DNA of 64,000 bases from Rhodococcoides fascians A25f (lineage in GTDB: Bacteria; Actinomycetota; Actinomycetes; Mycobacteriales; Mycobacteriaceae), in the NCBI RefSeq assembly GCF_000760935.2, contig NZ_CP049744.1, positions 2,221,001 to 2,285,000 on the forward strand. Reading direction: 5' to 3'. The position numbers were made by a program, and so were the translations under genes. Shown here one piece after another: positions 28,440 through 39,353 of the stretch. Under the pieces are notes generated by a model that did no database searches, was not told the origin of the DNA, and was given only the letters and a program-made list of their open reading frames with translations. Numbering within the stretch: position 1 is the first letter of the stretch; every line of letters begins with the position of its first letter.

Positions 28440-28444
28440 GCGAG

Positions 28445-28476
28445 GGTTGCTCGCAACCTCATAGTGAGGTAACCTC
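28445..28476. promoter_or_regulatory. Pair of candidate MarR operators
   Basis: GGTTGC-N2-GCAACC (28445-28458) and GAGGT-N-ACCTC (28466-28476), centres about 20 bases apart, so they would lie on one face of the helix between the divergent marR and ABC genes. Confidence 0.55.
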
Positions 28477-28524
28477 TGCATATTGCTTCAGTGACCCTGC
28501 TCTTCAACTTCCCTGGAGGTCTAC

Positions 28525-30321
28525 TTGGAAAGCCGACCCGAACGTTCTCTTCCCGCATCCGATCCAGCACCCGTCAGCCGAGTCCTGGCTCTGTTCACGC
28601 CCTACCGGCGCAAGATCGCCATCGTCAGTGCGATCATCGTGGCCAGTGCGATCATCGCCCTCGCCTCTCCCTTACTCCTTCGCGAACTCCTCGATCATGC
28701 GATCCCCGACCGTGACGTCACCCTCGTCACTCTCATCGCGCTCGGCATGATCGCAGTTGCAGTCGCCACCAACACCCTCGGCGTCGTGCAGACCTGGATG
28801 TCCAACGGCGTCGGCCAGCAACTCATGCACGACCTCCGCGTACAGGTCTACTCGCACCTGCACCGGCAGTCCCTCGGATTCTTCGCTCGTACGCGCACCG
28901 GTGAGGTGCAATCGCGTATCGCCAACGACATCGGCGGTATGCAATCGGTCGTCACCAACACCGCGACCTCCATCGCTCAGAACGCAACCACCGTCGTCGC
29001 GACGGTGATCGCACTCTTCCTGCTCGACTGGAAACTCGCCACGTTCTCGTTGATCATCCTGCCGGTATTCGTTCGGGTCGCGCGCCGCATCGGCGACGAG
29101 CGCCGCAAGATCTCGACCAGGCGACAGAAGTTGCTCAGCGACCTCTCGGTTCAGATCGAGGAATCCCTTTCTGTCAGCGGCATTCTGCTGGGCAAGACCA
29201 CCGGTTCCGCACAGGTGTTGACCGAGAAGTTCGCCGACCGATCCCATGAAGTGGCCGGCGTCGAGCTCGCAGCGATGATGGCGGGAAAGTGGCGAATGGC
29301 CACCATCCAGATCAGTTTCGCGGTCATGCCTGCGTTGGTGTACTGGTTCGCCGGCATCACCATCGGCCAGGGGAGCGCGTTGACGATCGGAACTCTGGTT
29401 GCCTTCACTGCTCTGCAAACTCAATTGTTCAGGCCCACCATGCAATTGCTCAACACCGGGGTGGAGGTGCAGGCCTCACTCGCCCTGTTCGGGCGGGTGT
29501 TCGAGTACCTCGATCTGCCGATCGACGTAGCCGAGCCGGCGCATCCGGTGGCGCTGCCCCGTGAGGCCGTGCACGGCGACGTCGCCTTCCGCGGCGTCGA
29601 TTTCACCTATGCCGCGGCGACAGCTCCGACCTTGAGCGACATCGACCTCGAGGTCCCGGCTGGAAGCACTCTGGCCCTGGTCGGTGCCACCGGATCGGGC
29701 AAGACGACTCTGGGCTATCTCGTTGCGCGACTGCATGATCCGACGTCCGGATCGGTGACCATCGATGGCATCGATCTGCGGGAGATGGCGTCGGAGAACA
29801 TCGCCGACCTGGTCGGCGTCGTCTCACAGGAGACATACCTGTTCCACGCCACCATCAGGGAGAATCTGCGGTTCGCCAAGCCCGATGCCTCCGACGAAGA
29901 GATTTTCGCGGCCGCCCGAACGGCGCAGATCCACGATTTCATCGATGGTCTCGACGACGGCTACGACACGATGGTCGGTGAGCGCGGATACCGGTTCTCG
30001 GGTGGTGAGAAGCAGCGGATCGCGATCGCGCGAACCGTCTTGCGGAACCCGCCGATTCTGGTGCTCGACGAAGCGACGAGTGCCCTCGACAACCGCACCG
30101 AACGTGCAGTGCAAACGGCACTCGACGGTCTGATGGACGGTCGAACGACCATCCTCATCGCGCATCGACTGTCGACGGTGCGCTCCGCGGATCGCATCGC
30201 AGTCCTCGACCACGGGATCGTTCGTGAGGTCGGAAGCCACGAATCCCTGTTGGAGCAGGGCGGCATGTACGCCCAATTGGTTCGAGCCGCAGACGATGTC
30301 GTGGACAGTGTGGCTGCATGA
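28525..30321 (+). CDS. ABC exporter, fused permease-ATPase
   Basis: A 598-residue half-transporter. Six membrane segments fall within about residues 30-330, followed by an ATPase domain with Walker A GATGSGKTT (about 391), Q-loop SQETYLF, signature FSGGEKQR (about 493) and Walker B ILVLDEATSALD. This is the homodimeric multidrug/lipid exporter form. The TTG at 28525 follows GGAGG by five bases, which fixes the start. It is divergent from marR and likely under its control. Substrate unknown. Confidence 0.9.
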   Translation: MESRPERSLPASDPAPVSRVLALFTPYRRKIAIVSAIIVASAIIALASPLLLRELLDHAIPDRDVTLVTLIALGMIAVAVATNTLGVVQTWMSNGVGQQLMHDLRVQVYSHLHRQSLGFFARTRTGEVQSRIANDIGGMQSVVTNTATSIAQNATTVVATVIALFLLDWKLATFSLIILPVFVRVARRIGDERRKISTRRQKLLSDLSVQIEESLSVSGILLGKTTGSAQVLTEKFADRSHEVAGVELAAMMAGKWRMATIQISFAVMPALVYWFAGITIGQGSALTIGTLVAFTALQTQLFRPTMQLLNTGVEVQASLALFGRVFEYLDLPIDVAEPAHPVALPREAVHGDVAFRGVDFTYAAATAPTLSDIDLEVPAGSTLALVGATGSGKTTLGYLVARLHDPTSGSVTIDGIDLREMASENIADLVGVVSQETYLFHATIRENLRFAKPDASDEEIFAAARTAQIHDFIDGLDDGYDTMVGERGYRFSGGEKQRIAIARTVLRNPPILVLDEATSALDNRTERAVQTALDGLMDGRTTILIAHRLSTVRSADRIAVLDHGIVREVGSHESLLEQGGMYAQLVRAADDVVDSVAA

Positions 30322-30331
30322 GCGAGACCGG

Positions 30332-30964
30332 GTGATCCCACTGCGGACCATCGCGGGGCGCGTCGAGTGCGAGATCGAGATCAAGAAATCTCGCTTTGTC
30401 GCGGTCGTCGATCGCGCGGCCACCGAATCAGACGCGCGAGTGCTGATCGAACGCGCCCGCAAGGCCGATCCTGCTGCTGGGCATCACTGTTCGGCGTTCG
30501 TTGTCGACGCGTCGTCCACCGATCAACGCATCGAGCGGTCCAACGACGACGGTGAACCCAGTGGCACGGCAGGGATGCCGATGCTGGAGGTGCTGCGTGG
30601 ACATCACCTGACGAACGTCGTCGCAGTGGTCAGTAGATACTTCGGTGGAACCAAGCTCGGCACCGGTGGCCTGGCCCGCGCCTACTCCGGCGCGGTGACC
30701 GAGGCGCTGACCGGCGCGGCATTTCTCATCCGGGAGCGACGCGAGATCCTGACCCTCGAACTCGATCACGCCGAGGTGGGTCGAGTCGAATCGGAACTTC
30801 GCGGGCACGGAGTGCTCGTGGTGGGGACTTCCTATGCGGCCCGTGCGGTCCTGACCGTCGCGGCTACGGATACCGATTCGGTTGCGGCACTTGTTGCTTC
30901 GCTCACTGCCGGACGCGTGGCCCCGGTACGCAGCGGGCACATGTACGTGGAAATTCCGGACTAG
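30332..30964 (+). CDS. IMPACT/YigZ family protein
   Basis: A 210-residue protein with the UPF0029 domain: GRVECEIEIKKSRFVAVV at the N-terminus, SAFVVDAS, DDGEPSGTAGMPML, VSRYFGGTKLGTGGL, and a C-terminal EF-G-like domain (DHAEVGRVESEL). Bacterial members such as YigZ have unknown roles; eukaryotic IMPACT binds Gcn1. A GTG at 30308, inside the ABC gene end, could add eight residues; 30332 gives the family's usual start. It follows the ABC gene closely. Confidence 0.82.
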   Translation: MIPLRTIAGRVECEIEIKKSRFVAVVDRAATESDARVLIERARKADPAAGHHCSAFVVDASSTDQRIERSNDDGEPSGTAGMPMLEVLRGHHLTNVVAVVSRYFGGTKLGTGGLARAYSGAVTEALTGAAFLIRERREILTLELDHAEVGRVESELRGHGVLVVGTSYAARAVLTVAATDTDSVAALVASLTAGRVAPVRSGHMYVEIPD

Positions 30965-31133
30965 CACAGCACACCGACATTCTGGGGTCGGACGAGCCCC
31001 GATCCGGGCCGTTCATCCACAGGGCACGCGTCTGTCCACATTTTGCGAACACGTTCACCACGGACGTCCTGCGCGTAGCAGTCTCGAATTCGATCGCAAT
31101 CACGCGATACTTCAATCGAGAGGGCAGAGAACC

Positions 31134-31619
31134 ATGTACGAAGCACAATGCGCCGTGGTCGGCACAGTCATCACCAACCCCGTCAAGCGGTCCACACCCA
31201 CCGGCGACGAAGTCCTCAGCTTTCGGATGGCCAGCAACGCTCGGCGTCAGGACCGCAACACGGGTGAATGGACCGACGGCGGAACCCTGTACCTGACGGT
31301 CACGTGCTGGCGCCGTCTGGTGCGCGGAGTCGGAGCCTCACTGATGAAGGGCGATCCGATCATCGCCTACGGACAGTTGCGAACCAACGAATACACCAAT
31401 CGGGACGGACTCGAGCGTGCCGATCTCGAGATGAGCGCCAGTGCGGTCGGGCCGGACCTCGCGCGGTGCAACGTCTCGATCCATCGGACCAAAGCTGTGG
31501 TGCCCGAGGCGGCGACGGACGGAGATCCGGGAGCGGCGGAACCCCTCCACAGCGATCGGGAGTCGATGGCGGACCGAGAATCGATCGACGAGGACGTTCG
31601 AGAGTCGGTACCGGCCTGA
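31134..31619 (+). CDS. Single-stranded DNA-binding protein, second copy type
   Basis: A 161-residue OB-fold protein (about residues 1-110) with CAVVGTVITNPV, SFRMASNARRQDRNTGEW and YLTVTCWRRL. The C-terminal tail is acidic but does not end in the DDDIPF-type tip of the main SSB, ending in VRESVPA instead. M. tuberculosis Rv2478c occupies the same place before ettA. It is likely an accessory SSB, whereas the essential ssb is normally next to rpsF. Confidence 0.85.
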   Translation: MYEAQCAVVGTVITNPVKRSTPTGDEVLSFRMASNARRQDRNTGEWTDGGTLYLTVTCWRRLVRGVGASLMKGDPIIAYGQLRTNEYTNRDGLERADLEMSASAVGPDLARCNVSIHRTKAVVPEAATDGDPGAAEPLHSDRESMADRESIDEDVRESVPA

Positions 31620-31625
31620 ACGACT

Positions 31626-31688
31626 GCCCGCATCCGCCGTCCACGCTGCATCGGAAGCTGCGATCGAGTGTGGACGGCGGATGCGGGC
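31626..31688. repeat. 19-bp perfect inverted repeat with 25-base loop
   Basis: Arms 31626-31644 and 31670-31688 are exact reverse complements. The element lies between the ssb-like stop (31619) and the ettA promoter. No T run follows on the plus strand, so a terminator without U tail or a palindromic repeat element are both possible. Confidence 0.7.
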
Positions 31689-31732
31689 TCGGCACCTTCT
31701 CGGGCGATGGTGTTCGGACGAGCTCGCACCGA

Positions 31733-31738
31733 TAAGCT
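31733..31738 (+). promoter_or_regulatory. Leaderless-type -10 box of ettA
   Basis: TAAGCT followed by 7 bases and the ATG at 31746. Confidence 0.5.
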
Positions 31739-31745
31739 GGGCCTC

Positions 31746-33425
<1,680 letters not shown>

Positions 33426-33426
33426 C

Positions 33427-33852
33427 ATGTCGGGAAAGACCTTCACCTGCACTCTTCAGGTGCGGTGGGGAGATTCCGATCGCCTCGGCCACGTCAACAA
33501 CACCAGGTTCGTCGAATACCTCCAGGAAGGCCGCGTTCAGTTCCTGAACGCGGTCTTGGGAGGTTCGGGGCCACGGGGCGCAGCGGTGGTTCGTAAGCTC
33601 ACCACCGATTTTCTGCATCCGATACTCGACGACTCGGGACCGTTGACGATCGAACTGTGGGTCACTCGGATCGGGAACACCTCGTACGGCGTCGAGCATG
33701 TGGTCACCGACCGCGACGGAACGGTCTGCGCGAGCGCGGAGGCATTGATGGTCGCCTTCGATCTCGCAACCTCCTCGTCTCGCGCTCTGAGCGAGGACGA
33801 GCGACGTCTCCTCACGGAGTATCTCGTCGCGGGAATCGAGTCCCCGGAATAG
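33427..33852 (+). CDS. Hotdog-fold acyl-CoA thioesterase
   Basis: A 141-residue 4HBT-like protein. RWGDSDRLGHVNNTRFVEYLQEGR near residue 13 carries the Asp/His active-site pattern, and SYGVEHVV follows in the second half. It starts one base after the ettA stop and so is coupled to it. Members hydrolyse fatty or aromatic acyl-CoAs. A second, separate hotdog protein lies on the other side of the glutamate dehydrogenase gene. Confidence 0.82.
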   Translation: MSGKTFTCTLQVRWGDSDRLGHVNNTRFVEYLQEGRVQFLNAVLGGSGPRGAAVVRKLTTDFLHPILDDSGPLTIELWVTRIGNTSYGVEHVVTDRDGTVCASAEALMVAFDLATSSSRALSEDERRLLTEYLVAGIESPE

Positions 33853-33978
33853 TTCGCCGCGCTGGGTCTGCAAGGTCACTGCGGTAATCGAGTCTTCGAC
33901 ACTAAGGTCGAGGAGTCATCGACGACCGGCGATCGGCGGGCGTCGGGAAAAATCCTCACGAGGGAGTACTCGAACACC

Positions 33979-36900
33979 ATGCCGCGCTCGCTGGACCTGA
34001 CCGACAACGCCTGGGCCGACGGGCTCGACGACCGCCTTCTGAGCGAGCTGGAGAAGCTGCGCGCCGAGTACTTCGAGCACGTGGACACCACCGCCGTCGG
34101 GGCGTCTGCACACGCGCCCGACATCACGTCGTTCCGCCGGCACGTTCGGCTCGCCGCCCAGCGTCTGCCGGAGACGGCGAACGTGGCCGTTCACCGACCG
34201 AGTGAGTCGGGTTCGGCAGCGCAGCAGGCCGCCGGAAGCTATCTGCAGATCGTCACCGACGACATGCCGCTCCTCGTCGAATCGATCATTTCGCTTCTTG
34301 CCCGTCTCGGCATCGAGTACACCGACGTCGTGCACCCGATTCTGTCGGTCGCCCGCGAGGCCGACGGCGTGCTGACGGGCCTGAGCTCGAGCGGATCGCA
34401 CGAGTCCTGGATCCACGTTCAGCTCCATCCCTCCACCTCCGAAGATGCGGTAGCCCGGCTCGAGTCGGAGGCGAGCCGCGTACTCGCCGACGTTCGCCAG
34501 GTCGTCGGCGACACCGATCGAATGCGTCGAGTACAGGCAGAGGTCGCCGATCGCCTGGACGAGGTTGCTCAGCGGGCCGACGCTGCGGATTCCGACGCTT
34601 CCGATACCGGCAGTGCCGTCGAACATCGCGACGCAGCTGCTTTGCTGCGCTGGCTCGGCGACGGCCACTACACACTGCTCGGCTACCGGCGGTACCGCAT
34701 CGATCAGGTCGACGGCGACCGGACAGCGACCGGCGACGAGTCGAGCAGCCTCGGGGTCCTACGCGACTCTGTGCACCACGTGGACGGCCCCGAACCTGTG
34801 GGACAGCGCGATCTGGTGACGTTGACCCAAGGAGCGAGCCCGGCCACGGTGCATCGTGCCGTCTACCCCTACTTCGTGAGTGTTCTCGACGACGACGATT
34901 CCGCGGAACATCGGTTTGTCGGCGTCTTCACCGTGACTGCGTTGCACGAGAACGTGCTCGACATTCCGGTCATCGAGCGGCGGGTGCGCTCGGTGATCGC
35001 CCGCGCAGGCCACGATCTCGGTTCGTTCTCGGGTCAGGCCATGCTCGAAGTGCTGCAATCGATGCCGCGCTCGGAACTGTTCGCCACCACCGCGTCGTGG
35101 CTGTTCGAGACGGCGAGTGCGGTGCTTGCGCTCGGCCGTCGGCGCAAGGTCAAGCTGTTCCTGCGGCCCGACGCCAGCGGCTCCTTCGTTTCCGCCCTGG
35201 TGTATCTACCGCGAGATCGGTACACCACCCGTGTCCGCCTGGCTATCCAGGATCGATTGCTCCGCGAACTCGGCGGAACTTCGCTCGATTACACGGCACG
35301 CGTCACGGAATCGGATCTGGCACTGTTGCACGTCACCGTGCGTCGGGCACCCGGGACTGCGGCGACCGAACTGTCGGCCGAGGACATCACTCGGATCGAG
35401 GCGGCACTCACCGAGACCACCAGAACCTGGGAAGATTCGCTCGGCGACGCCGTCTCCCTGGACCGTACGGTCGATCCGCTGCGGATTCAGCGGTACACCG
35501 ACGCGTTCCCGGAGGCCTACAAGCAGGACTTCAGTCCGGCACGGGCCGTGACCGACATTGCTCGCCTCGAAGCGCTCGGCGACGAGTCGATCGATATGCA
35601 GCTCTATCGCAACGAGCAGTCCGCGGTGGGGAGCTGGCGTTTCTCGCTGTACATCGGCGGCGCGGGCGTCTCGTTGTCTCAGGTGTTGCCCATCCTGCAG
35701 AGCCTCGGTGTCGAGGTGGACGACGAACGGCCGTACCCGGTGGTGCGACCGGACGGAATGTCTTGCTGGATCTACGATTTCGGGCTGTCGGCTTCGCGAG
35801 AGATGCTGCACTCGGCAATCGACGGCGACATCGACGCAGAGCTGTCCGAGGCGGGTACCGCCGATCGTGAGAGCCGAGTTCAGCACCGCTTCACCGATGC
35901 ATTCGCAGCAGTGTGGAGCGGTCAGGCCGAGGCAGACCGGTTCAACGAACTGGTGATGCGTGCCGGCCTGCACTGGCGGCAGGCAGTGGTGTTGCGTGCG
36001 TACGCGAAGTACTTGCGCCAGGCCGGTTTTCCCTACAGTCAGTTCAACATCGAGGGTGTACTGCTGACACATCCGCGCACGGCGCGGTTGCTCGTCGGCC
36101 TGTTCGAGGCGCAGTTCGACCCCGAGGTGAGCTCCGAGGAGAACGCGCAGGCGATCGGCACCCAGCTGGGGGAGTTGATCGACCAGGTCGTCAGCCTCGA
36201 CGCCGACCGCATTCTGCGCAGCATGTTCGAGCTGATCCGCGCGACACTACGTACCAACCATTTCGTGATGGGGGCCGATGGCAGCCGCCGTCAGTACCTC
36301 TCGCTCAAGTTCGACCCGCAGTCGATCGCCGAATTGCCCAAGCCGAAGCCGAAATTCGAGATCTTCGTCTACTCGCCCCGCGTCGAGGGAGTGCACCTAC
36401 GGTTCGGTGCCGTGGCCCGCGGAGGCCTGCGCTGGTCGGATCGCCGTGAGGATTTCCGCACGGAGATTCTCGGGCTGGCGAAAGCGCAGATGGTCAAGAA
36501 CGCCGTCATCGTCCCGGTCGGTGCCAAGGGCGGATTCGTCGTCAAACGTCCGCCGGTGGTCACCGGTGACGCCGATCGAGATCGCCAGGCATACGCCGAG
36601 GAAGGCAAGGCCTGCTATCGGTTGTTCATCGCCGGGCTGCTCGACATCACCGACAATCTCGATCGTGCAACAGGTTCGGTGTCGGTACCCGAGGGCGTCG
36701 TGCGCCGAGACGGAGACGACACCTACCTCGTCGTCGCCGCAGACAAGGGCACCGCGACGTTCTCCGACATGGCCAACGACGTTGCCGCGCAATACGGCTT
36801 CTGGCTCGGCGACGCCTTCGCCTCCGGTGGGTCGGCGGGCTACGACCACAAGGCCATGGGTATCACGGCCAAGGGCGCGTGGGAAAGCGTCAAGCGACAC

Positions 36901-38832
36901 TTCCGTGAGCTCGGAATCGACACGCAGAGTCAGGATTTCACCGTCGTCGGTGTCGGTGACATGAGTGGGGACGTGTTCGGTAACGGCATGCTGTTGAGCC
37001 GGCACATTCGCCTGCTCGCCGCTTTCGACCATCGGCACATCTTTCTCGATCCCAACCCGGAGCGGGAGTCGTCGTTCGCCGAGCGAGAGCGCCTGTTCGC
37101 GCTGCCGAGGTCGTCGTGGGCGGACTACGACACCTCGCTGATCAGCGAGGGCGGCGGAGTGTGGGAGCGGACGCGCAAGTCGGTTCCCATCAGCGCCGCA
37201 GCACGTACGGCGCTCGGGCTGGGGGACTCGGTCGAGTCGTTGTCTCCGCCGGAATTGGTGAACGCGATCCTGAAGGCTCCCGCCGATCTGCTGTGGAACG
37301 GCGGAATCGGCACTTACATCAAGGCCTCCACGGAGACCAACGCCGAGGTGGGCGACAAGGCCAACGACGCGGTTCGCGTCGACGGGATCGATGTGCGAGC
37401 GGCCGTCGTGGGGGAGGGTGGCAACCTCGGTGCCACCGCACTGGGACGTATCGAATACGCCGCAGCCGGCGGCAAGATCAACACCGACGCCGTCGACAAC
37501 TCTGCGGGCGTCGACTGCTCCGACCACGAGGTCAACATCAAGATCCTGCTGGAGACAGCCATCACCAACGGGAACCTGGCACGTGAGGACAGGGACGAGT
37601 TGCTCGCGTCCATGACCGACGAGGTGGGTCGACTGGTGTTGTGGGACAACATCATGCAGAACGAGCTGCTCGGCACGTCCAGGTTCGATGCGCCCAGTCT
37701 CGTCACCGTGCACAGTCGAGTGATCGAGGATCTGGAAGTACGTCGGGGACTCGACCGTGAGCTCGAGGCCCTGCCGACCGAGGCTGATCTACGACGACGA
37801 AAGCAGGACGGTCGAGGACTGACGTCGCCGGAACTCGCCACCTTGATGGCGCATGTGAAACTGGCGTTGGAAGCGGAGCTGCTCGACAGCGAGCTCCCCG
37901 ACAGCGACGTCTTTGCTCCGCGCTTGCCCAAGTACTTCCCCGAACCACTGCGGGAGCCGTACGCCGAGGCGATCAAGGCGCATCCGCTCCGGCGTCAGCT
38001 GGTGGCGACGACACTGGCGAACGAGGCCATCGATTGCGGCGGAATCACGTTTCCCTACAGGCTGACCGAGGATTCCGGTGCGGCGGGCACCGACGCCATT
38101 CGGGCGTTCGCCGCCGCCACCGAGATTTTCGGACTCGACGAGGTGTGGAATTCCATCCGTGCCGCGGATGTGCCGACCGCAGTCTCGGCCGAATTGCTGC
38201 TCGAATCGCGTCGCATGCTCGACCGTGTGTCGCGCTGGCTGCTCGCCAACCGCCCACAGCCTCTGGCTGTCGGAGCGGAGATCAGCCGGTACGCCGGTCA
38301 GGTTCGGGCCCTGCAACCGTCGGTGTCCACGTGGATCGCCGGGCACCAGGCCAGTGATCTGGACGTGCGGTCGGCAGCCGCGATCGAACGAGGTGCACCG
38401 GCCGGGCTGGCCAGGCGCATCTACGGCCTGCTCGACGTGTACTGCCTACTCGACATCATCGATATCGCGGACATCGTCGATCGAGACGGAGCCGAGGTAG
38501 CCGAGCTCTACTTCGCTCTCGATGCGCACATCGGAATCGACTGGCTGCTGTCGGCCGTCTCCAAACTGGCCCGCGGAGATCGTTGGCACTCGTTGGCGCG
38601 CTTGGCTCTTCGCGACGACCTGTATTCCTCGCTGAGAGGAATCACGCAGGCGGTGCTGGCCGGCGGGGAACCGGACGAGTCGGTGGCAGAAAAGATCGCG
38701 GAATGGGAATCGACCAATTCCTCCCGCCTGGCGAGGTCGCGTGCTGCGTTGACCGAGATCGCCGAGTCGGGAACCCTGGACTTGGCAACGCTGTCGGTTG
38801 CCGCCCGCCAGGTCCGCAACATGATGCCCTGA
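33979..38832 (+). CDS. gdh: NAD-dependent glutamate dehydrogenase, large type
   Basis: A 1617-residue protein of the GDH-180 class. The N-terminal half (to about 750) has ACT-like regulatory regions; the catalytic core starts near 800 with FGAVARGGLRWSDRREDFRTEILGLAKAQMVKNAVIVPVGAKGGFV, then VVGVGDMSGDVFGNGML (dinucleotide binding, about 990). It oxidises glutamate to 2-oxoglutarate and ammonium with NAD+. M. tuberculosis Rv2476c is the counterpart and its activity is set by GarA binding to FHA-independent surfaces; the same control may apply here. The start is preceded by GAGGGAG about 13 bases upstream. Confidence 0.93.
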   Translation: MPRSLDLTDNAWADGLDDRLLSELEKLRAEYFEHVDTTAVGASAHAPDITSFRRHVRLAAQRLPETANVAVHRPSESGSAAQQAAGSYLQIVTDDMPLLVESIISLLARLGIEYTDVVHPILSVAREADGVLTGLSSSGSHESWIHVQLHPSTSEDAVARLESEASRVLADVRQVVGDTDRMRRVQAEVADRLDEVAQRADAADSDASDTGSAVEHRDAAALLRWLGDGHYTLLGYRRYRIDQVDGDRTATGDESSSLGVLRDSVHHVDGPEPVGQRDLVTLTQGASPATVHRAVYPYFVSVLDDDDSAEHRFVGVFTVTALHENVLDIPVIERRVRSVIARAGHDLGSFSGQAMLEVLQSMPRSELFATTASWLFETASAVLALGRRRKVKLFLRPDASGSFVSALVYLPRDRYTTRVRLAIQDRLLRELGGTSLDYTARVTESDLALLHVTVRRAPGTAATELSAEDITRIEAALTETTRTWEDSLGDAVSLDRTVDPLRIQRYTDAFPEAYKQDFSPARAVTDIARLEALGDESIDMQLYRNEQSAVGSWRFSLYIGGAGVSLSQVLPILQSLGVEVDDERPYPVVRPDGMSCWIYDFGLSASREMLHSAIDGDIDAELSEAGTADRESRVQHRFTDAFAAVWSGQAEADRFNELVMRAGLHWRQAVVLRAYAKYLRQAGFPYSQFNIEGVLLTHPRTARLLVGLFEAQFDPEVSSEENAQAIGTQLGELIDQVVSLDADRILRSMFELIRATLRTNHFVMGADGSRRQYLSLKFDPQSIAELPKPKPKFEIFVYSPRVEGVHLRFGAVARGGLRWSDRREDFRTEILGLAKAQMVKNAVIVPVGAKGGFVVKRPPVVTGDADRDRQAYAEEGKACYRLFIAGLLDITDNLDRATGSVSVPEGVVRRDGDDTYLVVAADKGTATFSDMANDVAAQYGFWLGDAFASGGSAGYDHKAMGITAKGAWESVKRHFRELGIDTQSQDFTVVGVGDMSGDVFGNGMLLSRHIRLLAAFDHRHIFLDPNPERESSFAERERLFALPRSSWADYDTSLISEGGGVWERTRKSVPISAAARTALGLGDSVESLSPPELVNAILKAPADLLWNGGIGTYIKASTETNAEVGDKANDAVRVDGIDVRAAVVGEGGNLGATALGRIEYAAAGGKINTDAVDNSAGVDCSDHEVNIKILLETAITNGNLAREDRDELLASMTDEVGRLVLWDNIMQNELLGTSRFDAPSLVTVHSRVIEDLEVRRGLDRELEALPTEADLRRRKQDGRGLTSPELATLMAHVKLALEAELLDSELPDSDVFAPRLPKYFPEPLREPYAEAIKAHPLRRQLVATTLANEAIDCGGITFPYRLTEDSGAAGTDAIRAFAAATEIFGLDEVWNSIRAADVPTAVSAELLLESRRMLDRVSRWLLANRPQPLAVGAEISRYAGQVRALQPSVSTWIAGHQASDLDVRSAAAIERGAPAGLARRIYGLLDVYCLLDIIDIADIVDRDGAEVAELYFALDAHIGIDWLLSAVSKLARGDRWHSLARLALRDDLYSSLRGITQAVLAGGEPDESVAEKIAEWESTNSSRLARSRAALTEIAESGTLDLATLSVAARQVRNMMP

Positions 38833-38888
38833 CCCGAATCCGGAGCAAGGGAATCCGCGACACTCGACCGAGAAGAGGAAACGACCAC

Positions 38889-39353
38889 GTGAGTGTGCCC
38901 GACGACCATCTGTCCGACAAACGACCTGCAACCGAGCGAGTGGGCTTTCATGCCGCCGTGGACGTGCGGTGGTCGGATATGGATGTCTACCAACACATCA
39001 ACCATGCCCGGATGGTGACGCTCCTCGAAGAGGCGCGCATCCCATGGCTGTTGGTGGACGGCAGGCCGACGGCAAATCTGCGCCACGGAGCAGTGATCGC
39101 GGATCTGCACGTGAAGTATCGAGGCCAGCTTCGGCACGAGGACGGTCCACTGGATGTCTTCATGTGGATCGACGCGGTCCGTGCGGTGGACTTCGTTGTG
39201 GGATACGAGGTGCGGGCGCGGGGTGCATCGCTCGATACTCCGGCGGCCGTGGTGGCCTCGACGCAGATCGCAGCTTTCGATATCGATGCACAGCGGCTGC
39301 GCCGGCTCACCCCGGAAGAGCGTGCGTTTCTGGTGAGCTGGCAGCGTGTATGA
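38889..39353 (+). CDS. Hotdog-fold thioesterase (Rv2475c-like)
   Basis: A 154-residue protein with VRWSDMDVYQHINHARMVTLLEEARI (about residue 25), the 4HBT active-site region, and YRGQLRHEDGPLDVFMW. The GTG at 38889 lies after AGAGG. It follows the glutamate dehydrogenase gene by 56 bases and overlaps the next gene by eight. Its place matches M. tuberculosis Rv2475c. Substrate unknown. Confidence 0.82.
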   Translation: MSVPDDHLSDKRPATERVGFHAAVDVRWSDMDVYQHINHARMVTLLEEARIPWLLVDGRPTANLRHGAVIADLHVKYRGQLRHEDGPLDVFMWIDAVRAVDFVVGYEVRARGASLDTPAAVVASTQIAAFDIDAQRLRRLTPEERAFLVSWQRV

